64,000 bases of DNA, taken from the NCBI RefSeq assembly GCF_001280515.1, contig NZ_LBIQ01000015.1, positions 62,001 through 126,000 on the forward strand, given 5' to 3'. Within the stretch, counting starts at the first letter, position 1, and each line of letters begins with the position of its first letter. Of the stretch, positions 44,327 through 54,338 are shown one piece after another. Below the pieces are notes generated by a model that saw only the letters and a program-made list of their open reading frames with translations, did not search any database and was not told where the DNA came from. This DNA is from Mangrovimonas sp. ST2L15 (GTDB lineage: Bacteria; Bacteroidota; Bacteroidia; Flavobacteriales; Flavobacteriaceae). A program made the position numbers and the translations under genes.

Positions 44327-45190
44327 ATGAGGCAATTAAAAATTACCAAGCAAGTTACAAACAGGGAATCAAAATCATTGGATAAATATCTTCAGGATAT
44401 TAGCAAAATCCCAATGATTACCGCCGAAGAAGAAGTAGAACTGGCCCAAAGAATAAAAGAAGGAGACCAGATTGCTTTGGAAAAATTAACCACAGCCAAC
44501 TTGCGATTTGTAGTTTCAGTAGCCAAACAGTATCAAAATCAAGGCCTTAAACTCCCCGATTTAATTAACGAAGGAAACGCAGGACTTGTAAAAGCAGCGA
44601 AGCGTTTTGATGAAACCCGCGGATTTAAATTCATTTCTTATGCTGTGTGGTGGATTAGGCAATCGATTCTTCAAGCTCTTGCCGAACAAGCGAGAATTGT
44701 TAGATTGCCATTAAATAAAATCGGCTCCATCAACAAAATCAATAAAGCCTTCTCTACCTTAGAGCAAGTGCATGAAAGACCTCCAAGCGCTGAGGAGATT
44801 GCAAAGGAGCTGGATATGACTGTTACAGACGTTAAGCAATCCATCAAAAACTCGGGACGCCATTTATCTATGGACGCGCCTCTTAAAGAAGGTGAAGATT
44901 CCAGCCTATATGATGTTGTAAAATCTGGAGAATCGCCCAACCCAGATAAAGATTTAATGAGAGATTCCTTAAATGTGGAAATCAACCGAGCATTAGACAC
45001 CTTATCTCAAAGAGAAGCAGACGTCATTAGACTTTATTATGGCATCAGCAATGAACAACCTATGAGTTTGGAAGAAATTGGAGAAACCTTTGGGCTTACA
45101 AGGGAACGAGTTAGACAGATCAAAGAAAAAGGTATCAGAAGATTAAGACATACCTCAAAAAACAAAATATTAAAAACTTACTTGGGATAG
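44327..45190 (+). CDS. rpoD: Primary sigma factor RpoD/SigA
   Basis: A 287-residue group 1 sigma factor of the short Bacteroidota type without the long region 1.1. Region 1.2 is [20 protein letters not shown], region 2 includes [20 protein letters not shown] and [20 protein letters not shown], region 3 is [20 protein letters not shown], and region 4 is [20 protein letters not shown]. In this phylum it recognises TTG/TANNTTTG promoters like those noted elsewhere in the window. rpsU follows 32 nt downstream. Confidence 0.96.
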   Translation: MRQLKITKQVTNRESKSLDKYLQDISKIPMITAEEEVELAQRIKEGDQIALEKLTTANLRFVVSVAKQYQNQGLKLPDLINEGNAGLVKAAKRFDETRGFKFISYAVWWIRQSILQALAEQARIVRLPLNKIGSINKINKAFSTLEQVHERPPSAEEIAKELDMTVTDVKQSIKNSGRHLSMDAPLKEGEDSSLYDVVKSGESPNPDKDLMRDSLNVEINRALDTLSQREADVIRLYYGISNEQPMSLEEIGETFGLTRERVRQIKEKGIRRLRHTSKNKILKTYLG

Positions 45191-45222
45191 ACCTAAGATT
45201 CATAAACAATTAAAATCTATAC

Positions 45223-45417
45223 ATGATTAAAATCGAAGTAAAAGAAGGAGAAAAAATTGAAAGAGCATTAAAACGTTACAAGAGGAAACACCGTAACGTA
45301 AAAATTATGCAAAACTTAAGAGAAAATCAATACTACACCAAAAAATCGGTAAGACGACGCAGAGAAATCCAAAAGGCTGCTTACATTCAGCAGATTAGGG
45401 ATGAGGAAGCGGTATAA
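45223..45417 (+). CDS. rpsU: 30S ribosomal protein S21
   Basis: 64 residues, normal for bS21 of Bacteroidota. The N-terminus MIKIEVKEGEKIERALKRYK and the basic repeats RRRREIQKAAYIQ are family features. Its position just after rpoD is notable, since rpsU and rpoD are linked in many bacteria. In this phylum S21 has been connected with control of anti-Shine-Dalgarno access. A GNAT gene starts 2 nt after its stop. Confidence 0.96.
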   Translation: MIKIEVKEGEKIERALKRYKRKHRNVKIMQNLRENQYYTKKSVRRRREIQKAAYIQQIRDEEAV

Positions 45418-45419
45418 TT

Positions 45420-45863
45420 ATGAATGTATTCAAATTATATAACCCTAATACCAAACCAACAGACGAAGAAAAAGAAACCATCATTGGCTTTTTACATACC
45501 CATCTTGAACAATATGGGGATAAAAAGGAAGATATTGCCAAATGCCTAGATTATGCAGTAAAAGACAATATCTCGGCACAGGGTGGTTTTGTTTTGGTAA
45601 TCAAAGATAAAGAAGGTATCAAGGGCATCACCATCTTCAATGAAACTGGGATGCAAGGTTATATTCCTGAGAACATTTTGGTATATATTGCTGTTCATCA
45701 TGATGCCAGAGGCCAAGGAATTGGCAAGCAACTCATGGAAAAAGCCATAGAATTGGCACAAGGCAGTATAGCGTTGCATGTCGAACCAGACAATCCTGCC
45801 AAACTTCTTTACGAAAAATTGGGTTTCGAGAATAAATATCTTGAAATGCGACTTCAAAAGTAG
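45420..45863 (+). CDS. GNAT-family N-acetyltransferase
   Basis: A 147-residue acetyltransferase of the Gcn5-related fold. The acetyl-CoA-binding loop is IAVHHDARGQGIGKQLMEKA (R/Q-x-x-G-x-G/A) and the last strand is VEPDNPAKLLYEKLGFENKY. ATG 45420 lies 2 nt after rpsU, so it is probably translated from the same message. The acceptor substrate is unknown; small GNATs beside ribosomal protein genes sometimes modify ribosomal proteins, which is only a possibility here. Confidence 0.9.
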   Translation: MNVFKLYNPNTKPTDEEKETIIGFLHTHLEQYGDKKEDIAKCLDYAVKDNISAQGGFVLVIKDKEGIKGITIFNETGMQGYIPENILVYIAVHHDARGQGIGKQLMEKAIELAQGSIALHVEPDNPAKLLYEKLGFENKYLEMRLQK

Positions 45864-45985
45864 AAGTTCACAATGGCTTCAAAAAATTTGCTTTTTACCA
45901 TGGACATGATTCTTATTTCTTGAATGGACTTGCGAAGTTTTATTTCCTTCTTAAATGATTCATAATTTGAAGAATTAAAAGATTT

Positions 45986-46014
45986 AAAACCCTCCTATTT
46001 AAAGAGGGTTTTAA
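45986..46014 (+). terminator. Terminator after the rpsU-GNAT unit
   Basis: AAAACCCTC and GAGGGTTTT pair perfectly around a 9-nt loop with T residues after the stem. It lies about 120 nt after the GNAT stop and before the M20 gene. Confidence 0.78.
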
Positions 46015-46105
46015 TCTTAATTTAGCTCTCACCTATTGGCTTTTATGCTATCTTAGTAGAAATCACCAAATCATTAATGATCTATCAGCTATCAAAAATA
46101 GTCTT

Positions 46106-47248
46106 ATGAAAATACATGGATTGAAAGATTTGATTGAGTTTAGAAAAGAACTACACAAACATCCAGAACTTTCAGGCTATGAAGTAAAAACAGCCAAAAA
46201 AATTTCTGAAACCCTAAAATATTTCAATCCGTCACAAATCATAACCCAACTAGGCGGATTTGGCGTAGCCGCTATTTTTGAAGCCGACAAAGAAGGCCCA
46301 ACTAGCTTATATCGAGCTGAACTTGATGCTCTTCCAATTAGAGAAATAAATACATTTGATCATGCTTCTGAATATGACAACATTTCCCATAAATGTGGAC
46401 ATGATGGACATAGCACTATTTTGATAGGACTAGCAAGAGAAATATACAACCATCCCATTTCATCTGGAAAAGTGATTCTACTCTTCCAACCGGCTGAAGA
46501 AATTGGTACCGGAGCTAAAGCCATACTGAAAGAACCGCTCCTTTTAGAAAAGAAGCCTGATTTTGCATTCGCTCTTCACAATGTTCCTGGGTTTGATATA
46601 GGACAGATTATATGTAGAGAAAACACCTTTACTCCTTCGGTCATTAGTCTTGCGATTACTTTGACTGGTAAAACTTCGCATGCCGCTGAACCAGACAAGG
46701 GCATCAACCCTGACTTAGCTATTTCAGAATTAATCCAGCGAATCAAAGGGCTATCAAATCCTGAAGAAACGAATCCCAATTTTTCAACGATTGCAACAGT
46801 TTACAGCAGAATAGGATCAAAGGACTACGGTATTTCTGCGGGAGATGGGGAAGTTCATTTTACTTTGAGATGTTGGACCACCACTCAATTGGAACACTTA
46901 AAAAATCATCTCATAACGATAGTCAAAAAGACCTGTCATATTTACAAACTCAACTATACCATTCAATGGTTTGATGAATTCCTTTCAAACAACAACCATC
47001 CTGAAGCAGTTTCTCATATTAAAGAAGCTGCTAATACTCTTGGATTTTCATACGTCAACAAACAGTTCCCTTTTAAATGGGGAGAGGATTTTGGTCTATT
47101 TACCCAAAAATTCAAAGGGGCCATGTTTGGGCTTGGTGCAGGACAAAATGCTCCAGCTTTACATAACCCCGATTATGATTTCCCAGATGAAATCATCACT
47201 CACGGAATAAACATGTTCCATCAAATAATAAAACAAATACATGCCTAA
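46106..47248 (+). CDS. M20-family amidohydrolase/aminoacylase
   Basis: A 380-residue metal-dependent amidohydrolase of the M20D (IAA-amino acid/hippurate hydrolase) type. The start is FRKELHKHPELSGYEVKTAK. Metal ligands are in ALPIRE-adjacent ELDALP and HKCGHDGHSTILIG, the catalytic Glu pair in LLFQPAEEIGTGAKA, then LHNVPGFDIGQI, and a His in TGKTSHAAEPDKGINP. It removes acyl groups from amino acids or small amides. It overlaps the alanine racemase gene by 8 nt, so the two are coupled, which suggests work on N-acyl or D-amino acids. Confidence 0.92.
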   Translation: MKIHGLKDLIEFRKELHKHPELSGYEVKTAKKISETLKYFNPSQIITQLGGFGVAAIFEADKEGPTSLYRAELDALPIREINTFDHASEYDNISHKCGHDGHSTILIGLAREIYNHPISSGKVILLFQPAEEIGTGAKAILKEPLLLEKKPDFAFALHNVPGFDIGQIICRENTFTPSVISLAITLTGKTSHAAEPDKGINPDLAISELIQRIKGLSNPEETNPNFSTIATVYSRIGSKDYGISAGDGEVHFTLRCWTTTQLEHLKNHLITIVKKTCHIYKLNYTIQWFDEFLSNNNHPEAVSHIKEAANTLGFSYVNKQFPFKWGEDFGLFTQKFKGAMFGLGAGQNAPALHNPDYDFPDEIITHGINMFHQIIKQIHA

Positions 47249-48386
47249 TTCGATTCTTGAAATAAATAAAAAAGCATTAGCTAAAAACATCACATACATA
47301 AAAACCTTATTGGATGAAGGAACCATTATTTCTTCGGTTTTAAAAGGGAATGCTTATGGGCATGGAATCTCCATTATGGTTCCCTTACTACAAGAATTGG
47401 GTATCAATCATTTTGCAGTGTTTAGCTCCCTAGAAGCCAAACAAGTTTTTGAAAAAGCAAAAGGCGATTTTTCCATAATGATTATGGGAGATATCAGCGA
47501 GGAGCATGCTTCATGGGTATTGGAGAATGACATTGAGTTTTATGTGTTTAATATCCAACGATTGGATTACATGGTTCAATTAGCAAAAACCATGAACCGA
47601 AAAGCTCGTGTTCATTTAGAAATTGAAACTGGTATGAATCGAACGGGGTTTAATCAGGATGAATGGAAAAACTTAGCGAATACCCTCCTACTGAATAACG
47701 AACATTTAGGCATACAGGGAATTTGCACCCATTACGCGGGGGCAGAGAGCATCAGCAACTATCTAAGAGTAAAAAATCAGAGACAAATCTTTAAAAAAGC
47801 CATCAAGTTTTTTAAGAAAAAGGGTATTAAACCTGAAAGAATACATGCCTCTTGTAGCGCTGCAGTTCTATCATTTCCTAAAGATAATTATGACATGGTG
47901 CGTGTCGGAATTCTTCAATACGGCCTTTGGCCAAGTAGAGAAAATTTCATCTCACATATTACCCAGAAACATGTGCATAAAGATCCTCTAAAACCTATTT
48001 TAAGTTGGAAATCCTATGTCATGGACATCAAAGAGGTTCCTAAAGGTCAATATATTGGTTACGGAAATTCGTACCTTGCAGAACAGGATATGACTATAGC
48101 ATCTGTCCCTATTGGATACGGTTATGGCTATAGCAGGAGTCTAAGCAACCAAGGCCGTGTTATCATTAACAATCAAAGATATGGTGTCACTGGTATTGTA
48201 AACATGAACATGCTTCTAATCGATATTACAAGTGACCCAACCATTAAAATAAATGATGAGGTCATTTTGATAGGCAAACAAGGAGATCTGGAAATTACGG
48301 TATCTTCTTTCGGAAATATGACCGATCAACTCAATTATGAAGTCCTTTCAAGAATCGATAAAGACATACCAAGAATTATAAACTAA
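47241..48386 (+). CDS. alr: Alanine racemase-like PLP enzyme
   Basis: A 381-residue fold type III racemase. The PLP lysine is in ISSVLKGNAYGHGISIMVPL, IETGMNRTGF follows, and the second catalytic Tyr fits SVPIGYGYGYSRSLSNQG. The motif VNMNMLLIDIT stands where the usual text is CMDQ-type. It is not fused to MurF, unlike the common Bacteroidota MurF-Alr, so it may be an additional racemase rather than the cell-wall one. It overlaps the M20 gene by 8 nt and precedes a second racemase-like gene by 3 nt. Confidence 0.9.
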   Translation: MPNSILEINKKALAKNITYIKTLLDEGTIISSVLKGNAYGHGISIMVPLLQELGINHFAVFSSLEAKQVFEKAKGDFSIMIMGDISEEHASWVLENDIEFYVFNIQRLDYMVQLAKTMNRKARVHLEIETGMNRTGFNQDEWKNLANTLLLNNEHLGIQGICTHYAGAESISNYLRVKNQRQIFKKAIKFFKKKGIKPERIHASCSAAVLSFPKDNYDMVRVGILQYGLWPSRENFISHITQKHVHKDPLKPILSWKSYVMDIKEVPKGQYIGYGNSYLAEQDMTIASVPIGYGYGYSRSLSNQGRVIINNQRYGVTGIVNMNMLLIDITSDPTIKINDEVILIGKQGDLEITVSSFGNMTDQLNYEVLSRIDKDIPRIIN

Positions 48387-48389
48387 ACC

Positions 48390-49463
48390 ATGGCCTATTT
48401 TACTTTAAACAAAGCTTCGCTTGTTCATAATTACCAATTTTTAAAGGATCTGTTTGATAGCCACCAAGTAGAATGGGCTCCAGTTCTAAAAATGCTTTGC
48501 GGCAATGAACTTTTTCTGGAATTTGTTTTGAGTTTAGGTGATGAACAAGTTTGCGATGCGCGGTTGACAAATCTCAAAACCATTAGGAAAATAAAACCTG
48601 AAGTAGGCACTATTTATATCAAGCCACCTTCCAAGCATATCATTAAGGACATTGTCACCTTTGCTGATGTAAGTTTTAATACCGAATTCACCACTATTAA
48701 ATGGCTATCTGAGGAAGCCAAAAGACAAAATAAAGTACACCGAGTTGTCATCATGATTGAATTAGGTGACTTAAGGGAAGGGATCATGGGAGATCATTTG
48801 ATGGATTTCTATAAGGCTATTTTTGAGCTTCCAAACATACAAGTTGCTGGTATAGGTACCAACTTGAATTGTTTAAGTGGTGTCATGCCTAGTAAGGACA
48901 AACTCATTCAGCTTTGTCTTTACGAACAGCTTATTGAAGCCAAATTTGATCAAAAAATAGATGGTGTTTCTGGTGGATCATCTGTAATGGTACCCTTACT
49001 ATTAAAAGGCATTGTTCCGAAAGGGATCAATCATTTTAGAGTGGGTGAAACCCTTTTCTTCGGGAGCGATCTTTTTGAAAACACCACCATAGAGGGCATG
49101 AAAGATGATGTTTTCACCCTGCATTGTGAAATCATAGAAATTACAGAAAAACCAAGCGTTCCATATGGCGAATTGGAAAAAAACCCTTCGGGCGACATGT
49201 TTGAAGTTGATGAGTCAAAATGGACAGAAATACAGAAACGAGCCATTCTAGACGTCGGTTTACTGGATGTTTCTAAAATTGATTTTTTAAGATGTTTGGA
49301 TGAGTCCGTCAATTTTGTAGGCGCGAGCTCAGACATGTTGGTCCTTGATATTTCACAAACTGAAATTGATTACAAAATAGGTGACATCATTAGCTTTAGA
49401 ACAGATTATATGGGAGCTTTGAGAATTATGAATTCAGAATATATTGAAAAAAGACTGATTTAA
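48390..49463 (+). CDS. Ornithine/alanine racemase-family PLP protein
   Basis: A 357-residue member of the alanine racemase N-terminal barrel family, close in pattern to ornithine racemase/YhfX proteins. The PLP lysine lies in EWAPVLKMLCGNELFLEFVL. The phosphate-binding part is DGVSGGSSVMVPLLLKG and the start of the C-terminal domain is NHFRVGETLFFGSDLFE. It follows the alanine racemase-like gene by 3 nt in an operon of M20 hydrolase and two racemases. Its amino-acid substrate is not known. It meets the small membrane-protein gene tail to tail with a 4-nt overlap. Confidence 0.85.
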   Translation: MAYFTLNKASLVHNYQFLKDLFDSHQVEWAPVLKMLCGNELFLEFVLSLGDEQVCDARLTNLKTIRKIKPEVGTIYIKPPSKHIIKDIVTFADVSFNTEFTTIKWLSEEAKRQNKVHRVVIMIELGDLREGIMGDHLMDFYKAIFELPNIQVAGIGTNLNCLSGVMPSKDKLIQLCLYEQLIEAKFDQKIDGVSGGSSVMVPLLLKGIVPKGINHFRVGETLFFGSDLFENTTIEGMKDDVFTLHCEIIEITEKPSVPYGELEKNPSGDMFEVDESKWTEIQKRAILDVGLLDVSKIDFLRCLDESVNFVGASSDMLVLDISQTEIDYKIGDIISFRTDYMGALRIMNSEYIEKRLI

Positions 49464-49681
49464 TCATTTGTGATAGGATGGTCTTCATAAAAGTCTTTAA
49501 AGGTTTTATTGGTCCTGTAGTTATCCCTTAAAACTTTATACACCATAATCAACATCATTAGCTGCCCAAAAATCATCACATAATAAACCCAATGGAATGG
49601 CAACCCCATACCTACCATAACAGTTAAAGCTACTAGACATAAGGTAGTAAATACCACATAGAACATTACTGGGATTTTCAT
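49460..49681 (-). CDS. Small two-helix membrane protein
   Basis: 73 residues with two hydrophobic helices (MFYVVFTTLCLVALTVMVGM and WVYYVMIFGQLMMLIMVYKV) and a charged tail (LRDNYRTNKTFKDFYEDHP). I recognise only a general flavobacterial small membrane-protein pattern. It lies 51 nt downstream of the DUF2797 gene on the same strand and its stop overlaps the racemase stop. Confidence 0.75.
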   Translation of the reverse strand: MKIPVMFYVVFTTLCLVALTVMVGMGLPFHWVYYVMIFGQLMMLIMVYKVLRDNYRTNKTFKDFYEDHPITND

Positions 49682-49732
49682 GTTTTCTTCTTAAAGTACT
49701 CAAAAAGAAAACGCACCTCTATTAAAGAGCTG

Positions 49733-50530
49733 TTAAACTTTAATTTCGATGGCTACAACAAGCCCTTCGTTGGACCGGACATTAAAGACGGTATCATCTT
49801 CAAAAATCAGGTATTGTCCCTTTACCCCAACTAATTTACCTTCAAAACTTTTTTGCTTTTCAATATTCAAACTACTGGGCTTTGTAGGATATTTAGAAAC
49901 AGGAAAATCAAGTTCGGTTTCAGTGTTGTTTTCGATATAATATTCCTTTGCTTCCTCAGGAATAAACTCCTTTAATCGTTCACGCCACTCGACCAGATTT
50001 TCATCAACCACATCATTCTTGAGCATGGTTCTCCAATTGGTCTTATCACTCACATGCTCCTTTAGAGCTACTTCAGTAATCCCTGCCAAATATCTATTGG
50101 GAACCTCAACAATTTCAATAGCTTCATGTGCGCCTTGATCAATCCACCTAGTTGGCACTTGAGTTTTTCTAGTGACTCCAACTTTCACGCTACTGGAATT
50201 CGCCAAATAAACGATATGGGGCTGTAATTGTACTTTCTTTTCATATGCTAAATCACGTTCTTCCTGATCCAAATGTGCCTTACTCAATTCAGGCTTCATC
50301 ACCCAATCTGCTGCTTGTGGAACTTCAAAAAAGCAACTTTTACAAAATCCCTGGCGATAGATGGGCTTATCTAAACCACAGTTTAAACACTGGTATTTAA
50401 CAAATTGCATGGTGATTGTTTTACCCAACAATTGATTCAGATTGATAAAGTCATTTTCAAACACCAAATAGTATTGAATCGGGTTTAAAAACTCAGTCTC
50501 CATTTTTGTCAAGACACCTTGGTAGGTCAT
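49733..50530 (-). CDS. DUF2797-domain protein
   Basis: A 265-residue protein of the DUF2797 family, of unknown function. It has a Cys4 zinc-binding-like motif (QCLNCGLDKPIYRQGFCKSC, about residues 49-66), YLANSSSVKVGVTRKTQVPT RWIDQG typical of the family, and the ending VVAIEIKV. The domain text around KVGVTR resembles GIY-YIG-like folds, but this is only an impression. It is divergent from the GH3 gene. Confidence 0.85.
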   Translation of the reverse strand: MTYQGVLTKMETEFLNPIQYYLVFENDFINLNQLLGKTITMQFVKYQCLNCGLDKPIYRQGFCKSCFFEVPQAADWVMKPELSKAHLDQEERDLAYEKKVQLQPHIVYLANSSSVKVGVTRKTQVPTRWIDQGAHEAIEIVEVPNRYLAGITEVALKEHVSDKTNWRTMLKNDVVDENLVEWRERLKEFIPEEAKEYYIENNTETELDFPVSKYPTKPSSLNIEKQKSFEGKLVGVKGQYLIFEDDTVFNVRSNEGLVVAIEIKV

Positions 50531-50572
50531 AAAAAAAAGTATTATTTTTAGTTTTTTAAAGATAATGCAAAT

Positions 50573-52087
50573 ATGCCATTTCCAATAGTAAATTCTATTG
50601 CTTCTTGGTTTTTAAAGAAACGATTTCACCAGATAGAACTTTTCTTAAAGTACCCCAATGAAGTGCAGATGGAACTGCTTTCCCATTTATTGGAGAAAGC
50701 CAAAGACACAGAAATTGGTAGACGCTATGATTTCCAATCCATTGGGGATTATGAAACTTTTGCAAAACGCATTCCTATTTCCAACTACGAAGATTTAAGC
50801 CCAGACATTGAACGTTCCCGTCAAGGCGAAACCAATATATTCTGGCCAGAACCTATTAAATGGTTTGCCAAATCAAGCGGCACCACAAACAGTAAAAGTA
50901 AATTCATTCCTGTAAGTGGAGATTCCTTGGAGGATTGCCATTATGCGGCGAGCAAGGATCTACTGTGTATGTACTTAAACAATAATGAAGATTCCCAACT
51001 TTTTACTGGAAAGAGTTTAAGACTGGGAGGAAGCAAAGAACTGTATAGAGAAAATGGAACCATTTTTGGCGATTTATCAGCCATTCTAATTGACAATATG
51101 CCCTTTTGGGCAGAGTTCAGCAGCACGCCGAGTAACCGTGTTTCATTAATGAGCAATTGGGAAGAAAAAATGCAGGCCATTGTAGAAGAGACCGTTGAAG
51201 AGAATGTGACAAGTTTAGCTGGCGTACCATCATGGATGTTGGTGTTATTAAACAATGTTTTAGATTATACCAATAAAGATAGTTTATTGGATATTTGGCC
51301 CAACTTGGAAGTTTACTTCCATGGCGGTGTTAGTTTCACTCCATATAAAAACCAATACAAATCAATCCTTCCCAAAAAAGATTTCAGGTATTATGAAATC
51401 TATAATGCTTCGGAAGGTTTTTTTGCTATTCAAGACAGGAACAAATCCAGTGAATTATTGCTCATGTTGGACTATGGAATTTTCTACGAATTCATTCCAA
51501 TGGATTGCTACGGAACAGAATCTGAACATGTGATTCCTCTCAACCAAGTAGAGCTTGATAAAAACTATGCTATTGTCATCACAACAAATGCAGGTCTGTG
51601 GCGTTATAAAATTGGTGATACGGTAAAATTCACCTCCGTAAAACCGTACCGGATCAAAGTTTCTGGTAGAACCAAGCATCATATTAATGTGTTTGGTGAA
51701 GAATTGATCATTGAAAATGCTGAAGATGCCCTAAGAAAGGTATGTCAAAAAACAGGAGCACAAATTGTAGATTATACGGCAGCTCCTATTTTCATGGAAG
51801 GCAAGGAAAAAGGGGCCCACGAGTGGCTCATTGAATTTAAAATTCCACCTCAAGACATTGATTATTTTAACGAATTGTTTGACAATGCTCTGAAGGCCTT
51901 AAATTCAGACTATGAAGCCAAAAGGTACAACAATATGACTCTGAATAAACCTAAGATTCACATGGCAAGACCCAAACTATTTTATGATTGGTTAAAACAA
52001 CATGGTAAATTGGGAGGTCAACACAAGGTCCCTAGGCTCTCAAATACAAGAATGTACCTTGACGATTTGTTAGGCATGAACCAATAG
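50573..52087 (+). CDS. GH3 auxin-promoter-family protein
   Basis: A 504-residue member of the GH3/acyl-adenylate-forming superfamily. The ATP-binding motif is WFAKSSGTTNSKSKFIPVS, then LRLGGSKELYRENGTIFGDL, the YNASEGFFAIQD core motif and GLWRYKIGDTVKFTSVKPYR I KVSGRTKHHINVFGEEL. Plant members join amino acids to jasmonate or auxin. In Bacteroidota the natural acid and amine are not known. It ends 175 nt before a bidirectional terminator shared with clpX. Confidence 0.92.
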   Translation: MPFPIVNSIASWFLKKRFHQIELFLKYPNEVQMELLSHLLEKAKDTEIGRRYDFQSIGDYETFAKRIPISNYEDLSPDIERSRQGETNIFWPEPIKWFAKSSGTTNSKSKFIPVSGDSLEDCHYAASKDLLCMYLNNNEDSQLFTGKSLRLGGSKELYRENGTIFGDLSAILIDNMPFWAEFSSTPSNRVSLMSNWEEKMQAIVEETVEENVTSLAGVPSWMLVLLNNVLDYTNKDSLLDIWPNLEVYFHGGVSFTPYKNQYKSILPKKDFRYYEIYNASEGFFAIQDRNKSSELLLMLDYGIFYEFIPMDCYGTESEHVIPLNQVELDKNYAIVITTNAGLWRYKIGDTVKFTSVKPYRIKVSGRTKHHINVFGEELIIENAEDALRKVCQKTGAQIVDYTAAPIFMEGKEKGAHEWLIEFKIPPQDIDYFNELFDNALKALNSDYEAKRYNNMTLNKPKIHMARPKLFYDWLKQHGKLGGQHKVPRLSNTRMYLDDLLGMNQ

Positions 52088-52261
52088 GTACTTAATCGGA
52101 GAAATTGACTGTAAGAAAATTTTTATCGAGTATTTTTTAAGGTTGGTCTAAAAGGCATTTTATCTCCTTTTTTAAAAAGGATAATTCTATTAGATTTACC
52201 TCAATATTAGAAGAAAACGAATTATAATATTGCATTATTAATTACTTCAATCCATAGAAAT

Positions 52262-52293
52262 AAAAAAGCCTCCTAGATTTAGGAGGCTTTTTT
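52262..52293. terminator. Bidirectional terminator between GH3 and clpX
   Basis: AAAAAAGCCTCCTA and TAGGAGGCTTTTTT form a perfect 14-bp stem around GATT. A and T tracts on both sides let it stop transcription from either gene. Confidence 0.93.
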
Positions 52294-52309
52294 TATGTAG
52301 TAAAGCTAC

Positions 52310-53542
52310 TTACGAAACCGCTTTCAGTTTCTTTAATGTAGTTTTTGTCAATTTATCTTCAGCATAGGCCTTAGTGACCTTAAGCTCTTTGTCATTTGTA
52401 CCTGGCATTTCAAACATAGCATCCGTTAAAATTTCCTCGCATAAAGAACGTAGTCCACGTGCTCCAAGTTTGTATTCTACGGCTTTTTCAACAATAAAGT
52501 CTAAAGCGCCATCGGTGATACTAAAATCGATATCATCCATTTCAAACAACTTTTTATATTGCTTGATAATAGCATTCTTAGGCTCTGTCAAAATAGCTCT
52601 CAACGTTTTATCATCCAACGGATTCATATACGTAAGAACCGGTAAACGCCCAATTATTTCAGGAATCAATCCAAAGTCCTTTAAATCTTTCGGAATGATA
52701 TATTGCAATAAATTGTCATTGTCAATTTGGTCATCAGACATGGAAGCACTATACCCAACCGCTTTCATATTTAAACGCTTGGAGATGATTTTTTCGATAC
52801 CATCAAAAGCTCCTCCTGCAATGAACAAAATGTTTTCGGTATTGACTTCTATGAATTTTTGATCGGGGTGCTTTCTACCTCCTTTGGGCGGTACATTAAC
52901 TACTGTACCTTCCAATAATTTCAACAAGGCCTGCTGTACTCCCTCTCCAGATACGTCTCTTGTAATGGATGGATTATCACTTTTACGCGCAATCTTATCT
53001 ATCTCATCGATAAAAACGATGCCTTTTTCTGCCTTTTCCAAATTGTAATCAGCCGCTTGCAGCAATCGGGTCAAAATACTTTCCACATCTTCACCCACAT
53101 AGCCTGCCTCTGTTAAAACAGTGGCGTCAACAATAGCTAACGGCACATTAAGCATACGGGCAATGGTTTTCGCCATTAAGGTTTTACCAGTACCAGTCTG
53201 TCCCACCATAACGATATTACTTTTTTGAATTTCAATATCATCATCTGTAGGTGATTGCAATAACCTTTTGTAGTGGTTATATACAGCCACAGACATCACT
53301 TTTTTAGTAGCTTCTTGACCAATAATATATTCATCAAGAAATTGTTTGATTTTTTGAGGCTTACGCAACATCAATTCGGCCGACAACTCGGTGTTATGGC
53401 TTTGCTTGGATTCTTCCAAAACAATACCATGGGCCTGTTCGATACAACGGTCACAAATGTGAGCATCTAAACCTGCAATCAATAAATTAGTTTCTGGCTT
53501 TTTTCTACCACAAAACGAGCATTCTAATTCTTCTTTTGCCAT
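52310..53542 (-). CDS. clpX: ATP-dependent Clp protease ATPase subunit ClpX
   Basis: ClpX unfolds proteins and feeds them to ClpP. The 410-residue protein has the N-terminal zinc domain (Cys8, Cys11, Cys30, Cys33), Walker A GQTGTGKT (114-121), Walker [11 protein letters not shown], the pore loop region and the sensor 2 arginine in [16 protein letters not shown]. The ClpP-contact IGF loop has the variant GLIPEIIGR upstream of its usual place, so its exact tripeptide should be checked by alignment. It follows clpP by 25 nt in the order tig-clpP-clpX. Confidence 0.97.
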   Translation of the reverse strand: MAKEELECSFCGRKKPETNLLIAGLDAHICDRCIEQAHGIVLEESKQSHNTELSAELMLRKPQKIKQFLDEYIIGQEATKKVMSVAVYNHYKRLLQSPTDDDIEIQKSNIVMVGQTGTGKTLMAKTIARMLNVPLAIVDATVLTEAGYVGEDVESILTRLLQAADYNLEKAEKGIVFIDEIDKIARKSDNPSITRDVSGEGVQQALLKLLEGTVVNVPPKGGRKHPDQKFIEVNTENILFIAGGAFDGIEKIISKRLNMKAVGYSASMSDDQIDNDNLLQYIIPKDLKDFGLIPEIIGRLPVLTYMNPLDDKTLRAILTEPKNAIIKQYKKLFEMDDIDFSITDGALDFIVEKAVEYKLGARGLRSLCEEILTDAMFEMPGTNDKELKVTKAYAEDKLTKTTLKKLKAVS

Positions 53543-53567
53543 ACTTTACTTTTACTTACTTCTATGA

Positions 53568-54242
53568 TTAACTGCGCATCAATACTTCGTCAATCATTCC
53601 ATATTCTTTAGCTTGTTCAGCTTTCATCCAGTAATCACGATCACTGTCATCATATACCTTGTCGTAAGGTTGACCCGAGTGCTTACTGATAATTTGATAT
53701 AATTCTTCTTTTAATTTTAAAATCTCCCTAGCCGTAATTTCAATATCACTAGCCTGACCTTGAGCGCCACCTAAAGGTTGATGAATCATCACCCTTGAGT
53801 GCGGCAATCCGCTACGTTTACCTTCTTTACCAGCACATAGCAATACTGCTCCCATTGATGCTGCCATACCAGTACAAATAGTAGCCACATCTGGCTTAAT
53901 AAACTGCATGGTGTCATAAATACCCAAACCAGCATATACACCCCCACCTGGAGAGTTTATATAAATCTGAATGTCTTTAGAAGAGTCTGTACTTTCCAAA
54001 AACAACAATTGGGCCTGAATGATATTTGCAACTTGATCATTAATTGCCGTTCCCAAGAAGATAATTCGGTCCATCATTAAACGTGAAAACACATCAAAAA
54101 TCGCAATGTTCATTTGACGTTCTTCAATAATATTGGGAGTTAAACCAACAGGATACATACTACTCATTATCTTGTTGTAGTAAGTACTGCTAATCCCTTG
54201 ATCTTTTATAGCGAATTTTTCAAATTCTTTAGCGTAATCCAT
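53568..54242 (-). CDS. clpP: ATP-dependent Clp protease proteolytic subunit ClpP
   Basis: A serine peptidase forming the chamber of ClpXP. The 224-residue protein has Ser129 ([12 protein letters not shown]) and His154 ([10 protein letters not shown]), with Asp201 in [10 protein letters not shown] the probable third residue. The processive loop and [17 protein letters not shown] are typical. The N-terminal 30 residues may be a propeptide. It lies between tig and clpX on the minus strand; a hairpin upstream partly separates it from tig. Confidence 0.97.
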   Translation of the reverse strand: MDYAKEFEKFAIKDQGISSTYYNKIMSSMYPVGLTPNIIEERQMNIAIFDVFSRLMMDRIIFLGTAINDQVANIIQAQLLFLESTDSSKDIQIYINSPGGGVYAGLGIYDTMQFIKPDVATICTGMAASMGAVLLCAGKEGKRSGLPHSRVMIHQPLGGAQGQASDIEITAREILKLKEELYQIISKHSGQPYDKVYDDSDRDYWMKAEQAKEYGMIDEVLMRS

Positions 54243-54276
54243 AAATATATTCTAATAAAAATTAACCAATTAAAAA

Positions 54277-54303
54277 GGCGTTGAAAGCTTAATTTCCAAC
54301 GCC
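54277..54303 (-). terminator. Hairpin between tig and clpP
   Basis: GGCGTTG and CAACGCC pair with inner AAA/TTT pairs, and on the minus strand a T run follows. It would end or reduce transcription of tig before clpP, so clpPX may also have a promoter of its own. Confidence 0.75.
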
Positions 54304-54338
54304 TAAATATAAGCATTTATTCTTTAAAAGAATCTTAA

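Noticed and set aside
50573-52087. Plant-hormone conjugation by the GH3 protein.
   Set aside because: Bacterial members are common without any plant link; only the adenylate-forming fold can be supported.
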